NCBI GenBank assembly: GCA_015680685.1
Contig: MNCI01018028.1
Span: forward strand, 154,336-218,335
Source of the DNA: Gnetum montanum
Taxonomy: Eukaryota; Streptophyta; Gnetopsida; Gnetales; Gnetaceae
Reading direction: 5' to 3'
Length of the DNA: 64,000 nt
Below are positions 46,519-56,484 of this stretch, piece by piece. Under the pieces are notes generated by a model. It had not been told where the DNA came from and ran no database searches. It saw nothing but the letters and a program-made list of their open reading frames with translations. The stretch's first letter is position 1; each line of letters begins with the position of its first letter. A program made the translations under genes and the position numbers.

Positions 46519-47379
46519 CTACGTTGTATGTAATTCTGTGGGTGACACGTGTATAAGATTTGCGTGACGCTGACACGTGTCATAGGTTTTAACCTTCGTC
46601 AAGCAATCTTTTTCCATGCATGGCCAGTAGTATCCTAAGCGATGGATTTTTAGGGCCATAGCCTGTGGTGCTACGTGGCCGCCACACAGTCCCTCATGAA
46701 CTTCGCCAACTATGTGCTGCGCTTGGTCTTTGTCAACGCAAGTAAGCAACACGCCATCAAAGGAGCGTCTACAAAGAGTGTTGTCTCCGATGATGATGTA
46801 TTGCCTAGCCCGCTTATGGATTGCGTCTTTCTGTGCGCGTGTTAATGCAGACGGTGGCTAACCCTGTAAAAGGTAAGCTTTAATGTCTTCGTACCATTCA
46901 GGCGTGCTTTCCTCGAGAAGAGAGGAGATTTGTGCCGTCCAAATGATAGGATCTGTGCAGTCGGTAATCAATGCAGGGCAGGTGTCAAAAAGATGTGCAG
47001 GCACATTCAAAGCCAGTGTTGCCAGTGCATCGGCCAGTGTGTTATTCGTGCATGGCACGTGCTGGGCGTCGATGGTCGTGAATTGTTTCAGAAGATCTTT
47101 AGCCGTCTCGCAGTAGGGCTGCAAATGCACAGCCTTGGAGGCGTAGACTCCAGTGATTTGATTTATGACAAGCATCGAATTGCCCCTAATCGCCAGGTGT
47201 TGAACATCGAGTTCACTGGTAGTTAGTAATCCCCTGAGGAGCCCCTCATACTCTGCCACATTGTTCGTATAGGGGAAGGTCAAGCGATAAGCGTGGAGAC
47301 GTACATCCTCAGGCGATAGCGTGATAACAGTGGTAGCACTGCCACCTCTAGTGGTTGAAGCGCCGTCAAAGTACAACAT
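46519..47379 (-). pseudogene. Element C second (archaeal-like) RNase H and linker
   Basis: The block 47379-46858 (173 codons) reads LYFDGASTTRGGSATTVI (first Asp), NNVAEYEGLLRGL (Glu), GNSMLVINQITGVY (family GDSxLV: Asp replaced by Asn) and NTLADALATLAL (last Asp). This extra RNase H after the normal one is the hallmark of the Tat lineage (Tat, Ogre, Retand). One stop precedes the linker to the integrase zinc-binding block (46752-46519). The Asp-to-Asn change should reduce or abolish its activity. Confidence 0.85.
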
Positions 47380-47478
47380 TACTTCGGGGCCTGTTGAGAC
47401 AGGGCTTAGACTATGTACATGTTCGTCAGGGAACTCTGGCTCTATAGTTGCTTGATTGTTAATCGGTGAAGTTATTAA

Positions 47479-49122
47479 CTAGTCAGCTATCGCTTGACCT
47501 TTCGTAGATGATTGACCAATATAGTGCAGATCGAATTCTGCCGTGATAGCCTTCCAGCGAGCTATTTTACTACTCTCGTATAAGCTATGTGTAATGGCTC
47601 TAAGAATTTTGTTTTTACAGATGACGTTGACTTGGCTACGGAAAAGATAATGCCTACATTTCTTAAGCATAAAAACTAAAGCAAGGCAACTACGCTCGAC
47701 GCCATTGTACCTCGTTTCGTACGCACATAGAGCGTGACTCAAGTAGTAGATGGGCACTTCCGATCCATCATCCCTCTTTTGACAAAGTAATGCTGCTATT
47801 GCTACGTCCGAAGTTGCGAGGTAAATGTAAAATGGCAAATCCCTTTGTGGTGGGAAAACCGTTGGTAAATGTTGCAGTTCTTGTTTTAAGCCGGCAAACG
47901 CACGTTGGCAATCATCGGTCCATTCGAAATTAACCCCCTTTTTCAGGAAGTGTTGCATAGGGTGTAGCTTGTTGGTTAACCTCGAAATGAACCGGCGTAT
48001 AAACTGTAAGCATCCCTGTAACCCGCGTAATTGTTTGAGGTCTGTAGGAGGCGTTAACTCGACAATGGCTTTGATCTTATCAAGGTTAACTCGTATGCCG
48101 ATTTCCGACACCACAAACCCCAGCATGCGTCCGATTTTGACTCCGAATACGTACTTCTTTGGGTTAAGCTGGAGCTCGTATTTGGAGCATCTTTTAAGGA
48201 CTAACTCCAGGTCCCCTGAATGATCTTCAGACTTCAAAGACTTAACAGCTATGTCGTCTACGTAATCATTCAGCCTTCCTAGGAGGTAATCGCTGAAGAT
48301 GTATGTCATGGCCTGTTGATACGTTGCTCCGGCGTTCTTCAGACCGAAAGGCATCATAGTGTAGCAAAAGGTGTCCCAGGGTGTCATGAATGTCGTGGTC
48401 AATTGATGTTCTGGGTTAATGCGAATCTGGTTATAGCCTGAAAAGCCATCCATGAAGGACAGAAGCGCATTCCCAGCTGTTGTATCCACTAGCTGGTCGA
48501 TACTTGGCAACGGGAAGTTATCTTTGATTGTGGCCTTGTTCAAATCCCGGAAGTCAATGCAGATGCGTATGCTTCCAGTCCTCTTTGGTACGACTACAAT
48601 GTTAGATACCCAGTTCGAGTAATCGACCGCGTGGATGAAACCAGCCTGATATAGTTTGGTGATTTCATCACGCACGGCTAGCGCGATCTCTGGCTTGATT
48701 TTGAGTGCCTTTTGCCTAACTGCTTTAACCTACGGGTCTAGGATGATGTTATGTTGGATTAACCTGGGATCTAGTCCAGGCATATCCTCATATGACCATG
48801 CAAAGACAGTGATGTTGTCTTGTAGGACATGTTTTATGGCATCGTGCATTTTTTGGTCTAACAAAGAGCTGACTTTAAGCATTTTAGCTTCACCCTTATG
48901 CGTAACAATAGGGACCTCACTGAGGGGGTCTTCGGTTATGTCCCCAGCCTCCAGGTCTAGCGTGCGCGTCGACTGTTCTAGCCATTTTGGGGACGTCTCC
49001 GATGCAGCTATGGTTATGCCTTCTAAAGAGAGGTTAACGTCTACTAGCGCAGAGTTAAACTGCCTAATGACCTTCACGTATGGGCTCGTCAAAGTTAGGG
49101 GTGCTGAAACTGTTGCATCCAT
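47479..49122 (-). pseudogene. Element C reverse transcriptase and first RNase H
   Basis: Two open blocks in one frame, 49122-48730 and 48675-47479, divided by a single TAG. Linker: TVFAWSYEDMPGLDPRLIQH. RT: NWVSNIVVVPKRTGSIRICI, DFRDLNKATIKDNFPLPSID, SFMDGFSGYNQIRI (first Asp), MMPFGLKNAGATYQQAM and DYVDDIAVKS with the intact Asp pair. RNase H: PFYIYLATSDVAIAALLCQ to YNGVERSCLALVFMLKKCRH; its end lacks a clean catalytic set (AIAD stop). This is almost a complete, readable Tat pol. Upstream of 49122 there is no protease in this orientation: the protease is on the opposite strand at 53930-54334. Confidence 0.92.
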
Positions 49123-49199
49123 TTGTCATCTACCCTACAAAAACGCCAAGTGCGTAAATGATTAGGAGACAAGTGACGTGATGTCACCGAATGTGGAAG

Positions 49200-49549
49200 G
49201 CTAACTGAATTTTGAATATTATAGACAAGCTGTAATCAATGTAACTTGATTACGAGGCGATAAGATGTGGTAGTTTAACGTCATTTCAAACAGTGGCACG
49301 TGCGATATCAGCCGCATTGATACCTGGATTTTCGGGTTCCGTTTTAGGAAAGTCCCGCTGAAATCGGAGATCAAGTCAGTGATCCTCGCATATAAGTAAG
49401 TGGTTTTTCGATGAGAATAGGTTGTTTGCTATCGTGAATTTGAATTCGTAACTGTTTCTGATCGAGAGAAGGAGAAGCAGAAGATTAGAGCGTGCGATTT
49501 TGTGAAGGTTTGCAGGTGTTAAGCTGTGAAAAATTCTGAAACCGTCGCA
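49200..49549 (+). promoter_or_regulatory. Possible promoter and 5' leader of the HAD-like gene
   Basis: Between the pol N-terminus and the HAD-like start codon. A perfect G-box CACGTG at 49297-49302, an ACGT-core AACGTCA near 49277, and a TATAAG at 49391-49396 about 155 bp before the ATG are in correct order for a plant promoter. It could equally be chance in an element leader. Confidence 0.4.
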
Positions 49550-51019
49550 ATGGCACCGAAGACCAAGAGGAAGAATGCAAAACTGGCCAAAATTGATGAA
49601 GTGTAAGAAAATCTGAATCATATTTCGTAGGTGTTGGTCGATGTTTGTGACCCTACGCCTTTGAACCGGTAGGCCATTCTTCATATGCTTACGTTTGTTC
49701 TTAATGTTTATTTTTCGTGGTGCCGTTTGCGTGAATGTGAATTTCAAAGTTGCGGACCTCGGGTTAGTGTGAGGGTGTAATGTGGTTGCGTCTATCGCCG
49801 TTGTCAGGGACGGACCTTGCGTTATTGCAAGGGTTTGGGCGATTTCGGCCTGGATAACTAGGTATAATCTATGAGTTTTCTGTATTGGTTATGCAAACGT
49901 AAATGTAGGTGTTAATGGATGTATTGGATTTTCTGTACAGCGTTGCATTAAAGCCCATTCTGGTTGTGGTAGATATTGTTGGGGTTCTGTGTTGTATAGA
50001 CCCCATCGTCCCCAATGTCCCTCCCCCGCACACGCGGTTGCAAGGGAAGGCAATATGGTTTCAACAGGGTGCGCTGGAGTTTCTACAGTTCTTGCTGCGC
50101 AACTTCAGCGTCATCATGTTGTCTGATTTATCTGATGACATCGCCGGTGCCCTGTTAGAGCACCTGCTGGTGGGTTCTGCTCAAGGGATTCTGGACTTCT
50201 TGACAGACGGGGCCATCGATACAGGCCGCCCCGAGGACCGAGAACTCAGCGCCCGGGGATTGAGGAGCTTGAACTAGATCTGGGAAATGGCTCAATTCAG
50301 CTGTTATCATGCATATAACATGTTGTTCGTGGCCCGCCATGTCTCGACCTATTTCCAGAACCCAGAAGGCACAGTGTACTACGCAAGCGGGTAAGCAAAT
50401 TTTGTTAACTGTCTATGTTTCTGTTTTGTTGTATATTTGTTGTCGGTGTGAAATATAAGAGAAGCCCATGCGCAAAATCTAAAATAAGCCTATGTTGTAT
50501 GGTACAGGTTCTTTATTCAGGACAATAGGCTAGTTGGAGATGGCGATGTGTTGTCATGGGCTGAAACGGTGATAATGGCTTTTACTGCATCTAACAACGT
50601 GCGCGCTGGTGTTATAGAGCAGATCAGCTTTGACATGCGTGAGTACCCCACTCGTTACGCTAGGGCTTTTGAGAATTGCCAACGACTTGGGTGGCTGCAC
50701 GATGACTGAACCTTGGATCCGCCCCTTACCGTCGAGGACGTGTAGAGGGAACTCCCTCCATTTCCGTTGCCATTTGGCCCCGGTAAGGCTGTGGTGTAGT
50801 TGGTTACTGCGTAATGTAATTGTAAATTATGGACATTGCATAATAGAGCTTTGGTTAATTTGTGCTTCATGTTGTGCAGTTAGGGAATCTCAGGAGATTA
50901 CCCTTACGATTTCCGGCCGCGAGGTGAACACTGTCCTCTTCCACTACGGCGACATCAAATACGCACAGCGCTGGCTCAGCCACTCGGCGGCCCCAGTCGT
51001 GGTGACCTTCAAGATCTGA
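49550..51019 (+). pseudogene. Four-exon HAD (FCP1/NIF-like) phosphatase-domain gene, fused to gag frame
   Basis: Exons 49550-49600, 49909-50390, 50508-50782 and 50880-51019 join in phase (948 nt); all introns are GT-AG (309, 117 and 97 bp range). Exon 1 is basic (MAPKTKRKNAKLAKIDE). Exon 2 reads KPILVVVDIVGVLC, then GALEFLQFLLRNFSVIM, RPEDRELSARGL and YHAYNMLFVARHVSTYF. This order (hydrophobic-D-x-NGVL, a G-x-x-EFL-x-F-x-x-x-NFSV segment, then a VDD-type motif) matches plant FCP1/NIF-like phosphatases of the HAD superfamily. Key residues are altered: the third position of the first motif is Val and the VDD-type motif is VAR, so catalysis is unlikely. Exons 2 and 3 have three in-frame stops. 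Exon 4 ends GDIKYAQRWLSHSAAPVVVT, a stop at 51017, then continues in frame into gag. Probably captured from a host gene. Confidence 0.65.
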
Positions 51020-52003
51020 GCAGTAGGGCTAATGCACCTATTTTTGGCTACAACTCCTGATGTCCTCGCCAGTGAAATGCTAACCTTGGTTAACTCCTTC
51101 AACGAAAAGGCCGAGTGTTTCTGCACGTGCGTACACAACGTGCGCGTAAGCTTTAACATCGACGCTCAGCTCTTTGCAGACCTCTTCGGTGTCCCCTCAG
51201 ATGGCCCTCTCATAAGTGAGAAGGTGAAGACGAGTGAAGCTTTCCAGAATTGGCTGAAGGAGTGGGTAAGGATCCCGAAGGAGACTAAAGGATTTCCCTG
51301 CAAAAAATTCGAGATGGGCGCTGCCAAGACACTTTATCCCCTTTTCCGGGCCTAGACCTTTCCCAAAACTCTTTCGTAGGGGAAGTTCTTTTCTGTAGAA
51401 TAGACCCGTATTATGCGAGAGGTTCTGGAGGAGGGGACCCAGTTCAACTGGGCAAGCTATTTTGCCAAGGGACTGCGTAATGAGATGATCAAGCTTCACC
51501 AGAAGCATGAGTCCCATTTCAACGTGCATTACGCCTTCTTCATAGCTTGCTTCCGGCAGTTTGTTGAGTTTCTGGTCATCCAAAAGAATGGGGTCCGGGG
51601 TCAGACACCAGCTGTTCAGCCCCAAGCATACATCCAACAGCCTGCAGCCGTTCCATGGGCCAACCCTGCAGTGCAACACAACCGGCCTGCGCTGTATGGT
51701 GCACAACCCTCTGTTGCACCCGCAACACAGGTCCCACAAGGGGTCCCGCAGTATATCTATCCTCATCCTACGCAGCAGGCGGCGGGTAACCCCTTGTCAC
51801 AAACCCGTAGGTGGTGGTCTTCATATGCCCCTCTGCCTGCAAGGATCCCCGCCCCGCAAGCAGCCAGCCACCCTCTCCCAGCGTTTCTGTTTCCTGGCGC
51901 CGCCTTCCCGATTCAACCTCCTGCGCCTGCTGCACAGGCACCTCTGTCAACGAGTCTGGACCAAGCCTTCCAGCTTATACAGACCCTCACTAAGGAGGTC
52001 TGA
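51020..52003 (+). pseudogene. Element C gag N-terminal domain
   Basis: Same frame as exon 4 of the upstream gene and as gag downstream. Open blocks 51032-51355 and 51413-52003 are separated by three stops. The first reads VSFNIDAQLFADLFGVPSDG; the second EGTQFNWASYFAKGLRNEMI and HYAFFIACFRQFVEFLVIQ. The pattern resembles the plant transposon-associated domain also seen in the env-like ORF of element A (VDFSTKAISEVLNLPNTG, FPYLIKKL). A Pro/Ala/Gln-rich, low-complexity linker follows (PAVQPQAYIQQPAAVPW onward). Function within Gag is unknown. Confidence 0.6.
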
Positions 52004-53575
52004 TGCCTCAAAGCCGTTGGATCTGATGCTATTCAGATCATGGACTTTTATCAAGATGATCCGATTAGTCTAGCGGTGCCAATGCTGTCACTACCGCCAG
52101 GGATGTCTCTGCCCCATTTCACCAAATACAATGGGGAGGGGGATCCCAACGCTCACTTAGTCACCTTTTGATCTAAATCCTTGTTGCTATAACAGTGGCC
52201 ACATACGATTATCAAAGTCTTTGCAATGTCATTAATAGGGAAAGCTTTGGACTGGTACCGAGCCCTCTCACGCTCTTCCATCTCAACCTTGGAAGAGCTG
52301 CTGACCCAATTTGTGACCCGCTTCAAATACAACCTGAAGACAGAAGTCACGCTGGATCAGCTCATGGGGGTGAAACAAGACCCACTTGAGCCCATCCAAA
52401 AGTTTATATAGTGATGGAACGCTACTTTGAATAAGATCCGCGAGCCAATCGCGGACTCACATGTGCTGGCGATATTCAAAGGAGCGGTCAATGACTTTAT
52501 TAAGTCAAAGTTGTATTACCTTTCCCCCAACTCTCTACACCAGGCCTTCGTGCAAGTTAGAAGCATCCAAGATGCCGCGGAGGCCAACAAAGACCCGGCG
52601 TATGTCGCCTACATGAACGCACACAACAAGGCCAAAGACAAGGGTAAGGCGGCAACAACGACAGTAGCCGCGCTGACTGAAAGCGCAAAGAGCAAGAACA
52701 AGAAGGTGCCCACAACAGCGCCCGAGGCCACAGCTGGTGCCGGCACCAGCTAAGCCACAACTACCCCTGAAGGCCCCCCCCAGCCAAAGCCAAATTTTGA
52801 GCGTAAAGACCGTTCAAAATATGTGGCTTTACCTGTGAAGCATTCCGAATTGCTGAAACAACTGTTAGCGGCAGGGCACATTCAACCTAAGAAGGTGTCC
52901 GAGGAAGCTCTGAAGCGTCACATACGTCACTATGAATTTCTGAAGGGCCCTTCTTTAGCCTTACCTAACGAACCGGTAGTTCCAAGATCTTTTAGGCTGG
53001 ACCATTTCTGTGACTACCACCAGATGTGTGGTCATGACACGAATTACTGCTGGGCATTAAAGGACGACATTCAACACATGATCGACGAAGGTCATCTAAA
53101 ATTAGACAGCAGTAACCCGATGCGTCCGGAAAACCAAACACTGCATGTATATAAGGACTCGTTGAACGCAAACAACGATCCTTATACAATCACTGTGGTG
53201 AGTACGGACGACGAGCATAAGGGACCGCCAAAACAGCCTTTTGTTTTACGCGTACCCGCCAACTCACCCAGGGGGCCAATCATTTCATCGAAAGCCAGTG
53301 GCGTCTCGAGGTCGCCCTTCATTATACGAGCACCTTCTCACATAAACCCTCAGTCACGCAACAATGCCCAAGCTGCAGCTTCGTCCGCACCCATGCCAAG
53401 AGTGCCCTTCATTATCAGGGTACCAAAACCACAGGCTGCCCCTCTCACACAGGGGTAGACCTCTAGCCAGAATAACCAATCATCGCCTCCCATGTGAAAG
53501 GGAGAGGACACCTCAATTAGCGTAACAAAGGACCACTTTACGCTCGGCTTCCCTAAGCCTAGGCCCCTGGCCTCT
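52004..53575 (+). pseudogene. Element C gag
   Basis: Reads on in the same frame with nonsense codons but no visible frameshift. The capsid-like core starts LPHFTKYNGEGDPNAHLVTF and continues MSLIGKALDWYRALSRSSIS (52226 on), then LEELLTQFVTRFKYNLKTEV: the usual gag order (F-x-Y-x-G-x-x-DP-H, A-x-x-WY, F-x-x-F). A Lys/Ala-rich stretch follows at 52620-52750. The Cys-His region is FCDYHQMCGHDTNYCWALKD (53008 on), typical of Tat gag (C-x2-H-x3-GH-T-x2-C-x2-LK). Repeated PFIIRAP/PFIIRVP-like phrases follow near 53310-53430. It would form the particle and bind RNA. Confidence 0.85.
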
Positions 53576-54530
53576 GCACCCTTGTCTATGCCTCAGAAGC
53601 AAGATAAAGGCATAAAAACATGGTCGCCTCCTCTTGGCAAAGAAAAGAGTACCCCTTCAGCCAACACTGTTCCACCTCGAGAGATCTGTCTCTTGGGGCG
53701 AATGGAAGAGGACAAGGGATGTAAGCAACCTAGCCGAGAGAAGGATCTCCTAGACGCATTTACGCAAGTTAGACANNNNNNNNNNNNNNNNNNNNNNNNN
53801 NNNNNNNNNNNNNNNNNNNNNNNNNNNNNNNNNNNNNNNNNNNNNNNNNNNNNNNNNNNNNNNNNNNNNNNNNNNNNNNNNNNNNNNNNNNNNNNNNNNN
53901 NNNNNNNNNNNNNNNNGGTGACAACCGAACCTATGTTTATCACTATCCAGGTCGGTCAATACCGGATCTGGAGAGTGCACGTGGACGATGGCGCGGCTAC
54001 TAATGTCATTCCCTATTCCATTGTGGATAGGTTGGGACTGGTCGACCAGATCACTCCCACGAAAACGGCCTGCGTAAAATCGTTCAACGGGGCACGGGTT
54101 CAAGTCAAGGGGACGGTGCACATCAAGTTTGTGGTGGGTGACCAGTTCCCAACGGAGGCCACCTTCCTAGTCGTCGAGGAGATGCCAGGGTTCAACCTAA
54201 TCTTGGGGAGGCCGTGGTTAGCTCAACTGAGGGCAGTTTCATCACCGATACACCTGCCCTATGCCGGAGGGGAGGTTGTGATACGCGGTGATGAAATCAC
54301 CCACAGGACCGTCAATAACATTGAAGAGGAATAGGGTTCAGAGATAGAGACGACTGACGATCAGACCCATCTCCAAACCCCTCAACAAACCAACAGTGAA
54401 AATGACGGTTTAGTTTGGGCCAACCTGCCGTTTCCAGATGGCAGCGTAGAGGAGTCAAATCATAAGTCTCCTCGCCCTTACGCAGCGACCAACGTAAAGG
54501 CCATTAAGAGAAAATTACGTATCAATGATT
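53576..54530 (+). pseudogene. Element C protease
   Basis: Frame-continuous with gag across a 141 bp N gap (53776-53916). Retropepsin motif VHVDDGAATNVIPYSIVDRL (53976 on), matching the I-D-G/D-G-S-x-N-V of Tat proteases. Then FNLILGRPWLAQL, the second-half ILGR motif. The frame stops at 54332; further open sequence (NDGLVWANLPFPDGSVEE near 54400) suggests the polyprotein once ran on toward about 54530. The expected next domain, RT, is not downstream here but on the opposite strand at 49122-47479. Confidence 0.88.
53776..53916. other. Assembly gap (141 N)
   Basis: Unsequenced; 141 is a multiple of three and the frame is the same on both sides. Confidence 0.95.
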
Positions 54531-55243
54531 GAGCAATGGTCTTTGCGTATGACATCATGTCTTTGCCAGTTATCGTGGTTCATACTTAACAGTTTCTTTT
54601 GTTGTAACAGATTCCTTTTTATGCTACATTCGCCTTCTGCTTTTATGCTTGTTATGTCTTACGTTTTTATCGTATCCGTGTTATTCCTGTTATCACACCA
54701 TTTTATGCATTTACGCACCATTATATTCTATTACCATTTACGCTTAAAATGGCCCGCAACGGCCTTAAACTAGTTACACAGAATTAAGCATTATCATCAT
54801 TTACGCTTTCTCTACATTACGCATTTGGCCCACAACGGCCTTAAACTAGTTTCGAGTTATGCAAAACCATATGATGGCCTGCAACGACCTTAAACTAGTT
54901 TCTAGTTTACGCAAAACCATATGATGGCCCGCAACGGCCTTAAACTAGTTTCTAGTTTACGCAAAACCATATGATGGCCCGCAATGGCCTTAAACTAGTC
55001 GCCAGGTTACGCAGAGTCATGTAAAGGCCCACAATGGCCTTAAACTATCTATTACACTCTATCATTATCGCTTAGGTGAAACTGTCAACAATTACGCTCA
55101 CCACTCTACAGGCAAAACGCAAGAAAGAATAAAAACTGTGTAACTGACATTTAACGCATTCACCAAGTTTTATAACACGTCTTTTCAGTCATTCGCAAAA
55201 TGATGTTCCACTCAACATCAATAAAACTATGCGTAAATTATAA
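54531..55243. repeat. Noncoding block with about 50 bp tandem repeats
   Basis: Six copies of a GGCCCGCAACGGCCTTAAAC-type unit start at 54751, 54827, 54876, 54926, 54976 and 55026; the last five are spaced 49-50 bp. Each holds GGCC-6 nt-GGCC, able to pair with itself. Between them lie TTACGCAAAACCATATGATG segments. The TTACGC motif of the LTR recurs many times here. Confidence 0.85.
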
Positions 55244-56410
55244 TTACGCATTCCCTCTACTGCCGCTATCACCGGTATGTCTTAAGTCCGGATCCAACGC
55301 TAATGGATCATCCTCCAATGGGCCGTCGTTTCTAGGAATGATTCTTTCATGAAGAGTGTCCTCTTTGTGAGGTCCTCGTTCCGGCGCTGGCTCCATGGAA
55401 GGACGCTCTTCATCGTTGCGTTCTTCTGTTTCTTCCTCTACTTCTTCCTCTGCTTCCACCGCTCCCTCTACTAACTCCTCAGCTTGTTCGTCTTCCCTAT
55501 CCTCGGCTGGTACCTGCGCATAGTAAGCACATTAGCTACACAAGACTTAAAATCATAATTAGAAATGCAAACTAAGTCACGCGTAAACTTACTTGTGACG
55601 GCCCTGCTTCTGCAGCAAAGGGAAGTTTGTCCAGGCCAGCCCACAGGCGCTTCATAATCTCTTCCTCCATTAGATCTGGCCATACATCCTCTCCCAAAGC
55701 AACTCCAGCCTTCACTTTCCCTTTCTCCACGCTGGTCCAGTGGGGTGGGTCTAGGAAGAAAGTAGGAATTGAAGCCTAACCCCCAGGGAAAGTCATCGCC
55801 CTTTCGGGGGATGCACTGACAGTCACCTGCTCCTCGAACTTCTTGAAGGCATCAGAAGTGCCGATGATGTCCTGAAAGACTTCCAAGGACCGGGCTCTGA
55901 TGGCAAGATCTCGGTAGAGTCTCCGATAAGCAATGCTTTCCCATTTGTACAAGTGCTTGTGGTCCTTCTCCTTCTGCTCCCATTCTTGCACACTTGTACA
56001 ATAATCCCTCCAGTCCCGACTTTTCTGGGCTAGGAGTTCTATCTGCATTCGCTGCTCGACTAACGTGCGACTGGTCTGTACGCTATTTTTGATGGCTATC
56101 CAATACCGGGAGTAATTGACAACAGTGGTACGCCAGTCTTCATCCCCTGACGCTCGCGCCTATAGGAAGTCATACCGTGATTTTAAGTCTCCGACCTCTT
56201 TGGTCAGAGACTCAACCCTCTGCTCCGATCTCTGCAACCTTTTCCACAGATTCTCATTAACGCCCTTACTTTCCCATAAGGAGCGTGTCGAGCGTAACGC
56301 ACATTTATGCATTTCCTCATAAATGTGGCATGGCACGGCTGCTTCATTGGATGGTGGCTCCACTATGTCCAAATCAATGGTCTCAGTGGGATCCCATCGG
56401 AGCCTAGCTC
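55244..56410 (-). pseudogene. Element C ORF1-like coiled-coil protein, two exons, 5' end lost
   Basis: Exon a (56410-55593) starts after a good acceptor (CTGTTAG) and exon b (55513-55244) follows a 79 bp GT-AG intron (55592-55514) in phase 0. Two stops interrupt exon a in one frame. The protein is rich in charged heptads: ENLWKRLQRSEQRVESLTKE, EWEQKEKDHKHLYKW, YRRLYRDLAIRARSLEVFQD. It ends in an acidic tail (AEEEVEEETEERNDEERPS). No known catalytic motif. Tat/Ogre elements often have an extra ORF1 before gag, or an antisense ORF; this could be either. Its upstream exon is missing because the sequence runs into the truncated LTR at 56485. Confidence 0.6.
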
Positions 56411-56484
56411 CTAACAGAAACAATCATCAGTATTGGTGACACATTACCAGTATGTAATATTACAAACTGACTACAATCATAACG

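Noticed and set aside
48656-49165. 169-codon plus-strand frame
   Set aside because: Antisense shadow of the well-supported reverse transcriptase on the minus strand.
49550-51019. Intact host phosphatase gene
   Set aside because: Three internal stops and changed key motif residues, plus location between retroelement LTRs and shared frame with gag, argue for a captured, decayed domain rather than a working gene.
51561-52073. 170-codon frame overlapping gag in another phase
   Set aside because: The Pro/Gln-rich linker gives open frames in several phases. The gag frame is continuous with motifs on both sides, this one is not.
54525-54773. Hydrophobic plus-strand frame after the protease
   Set aside because: Overlaps T-rich noncoding sequence leading into the tandem array; no Tat element protein fits.
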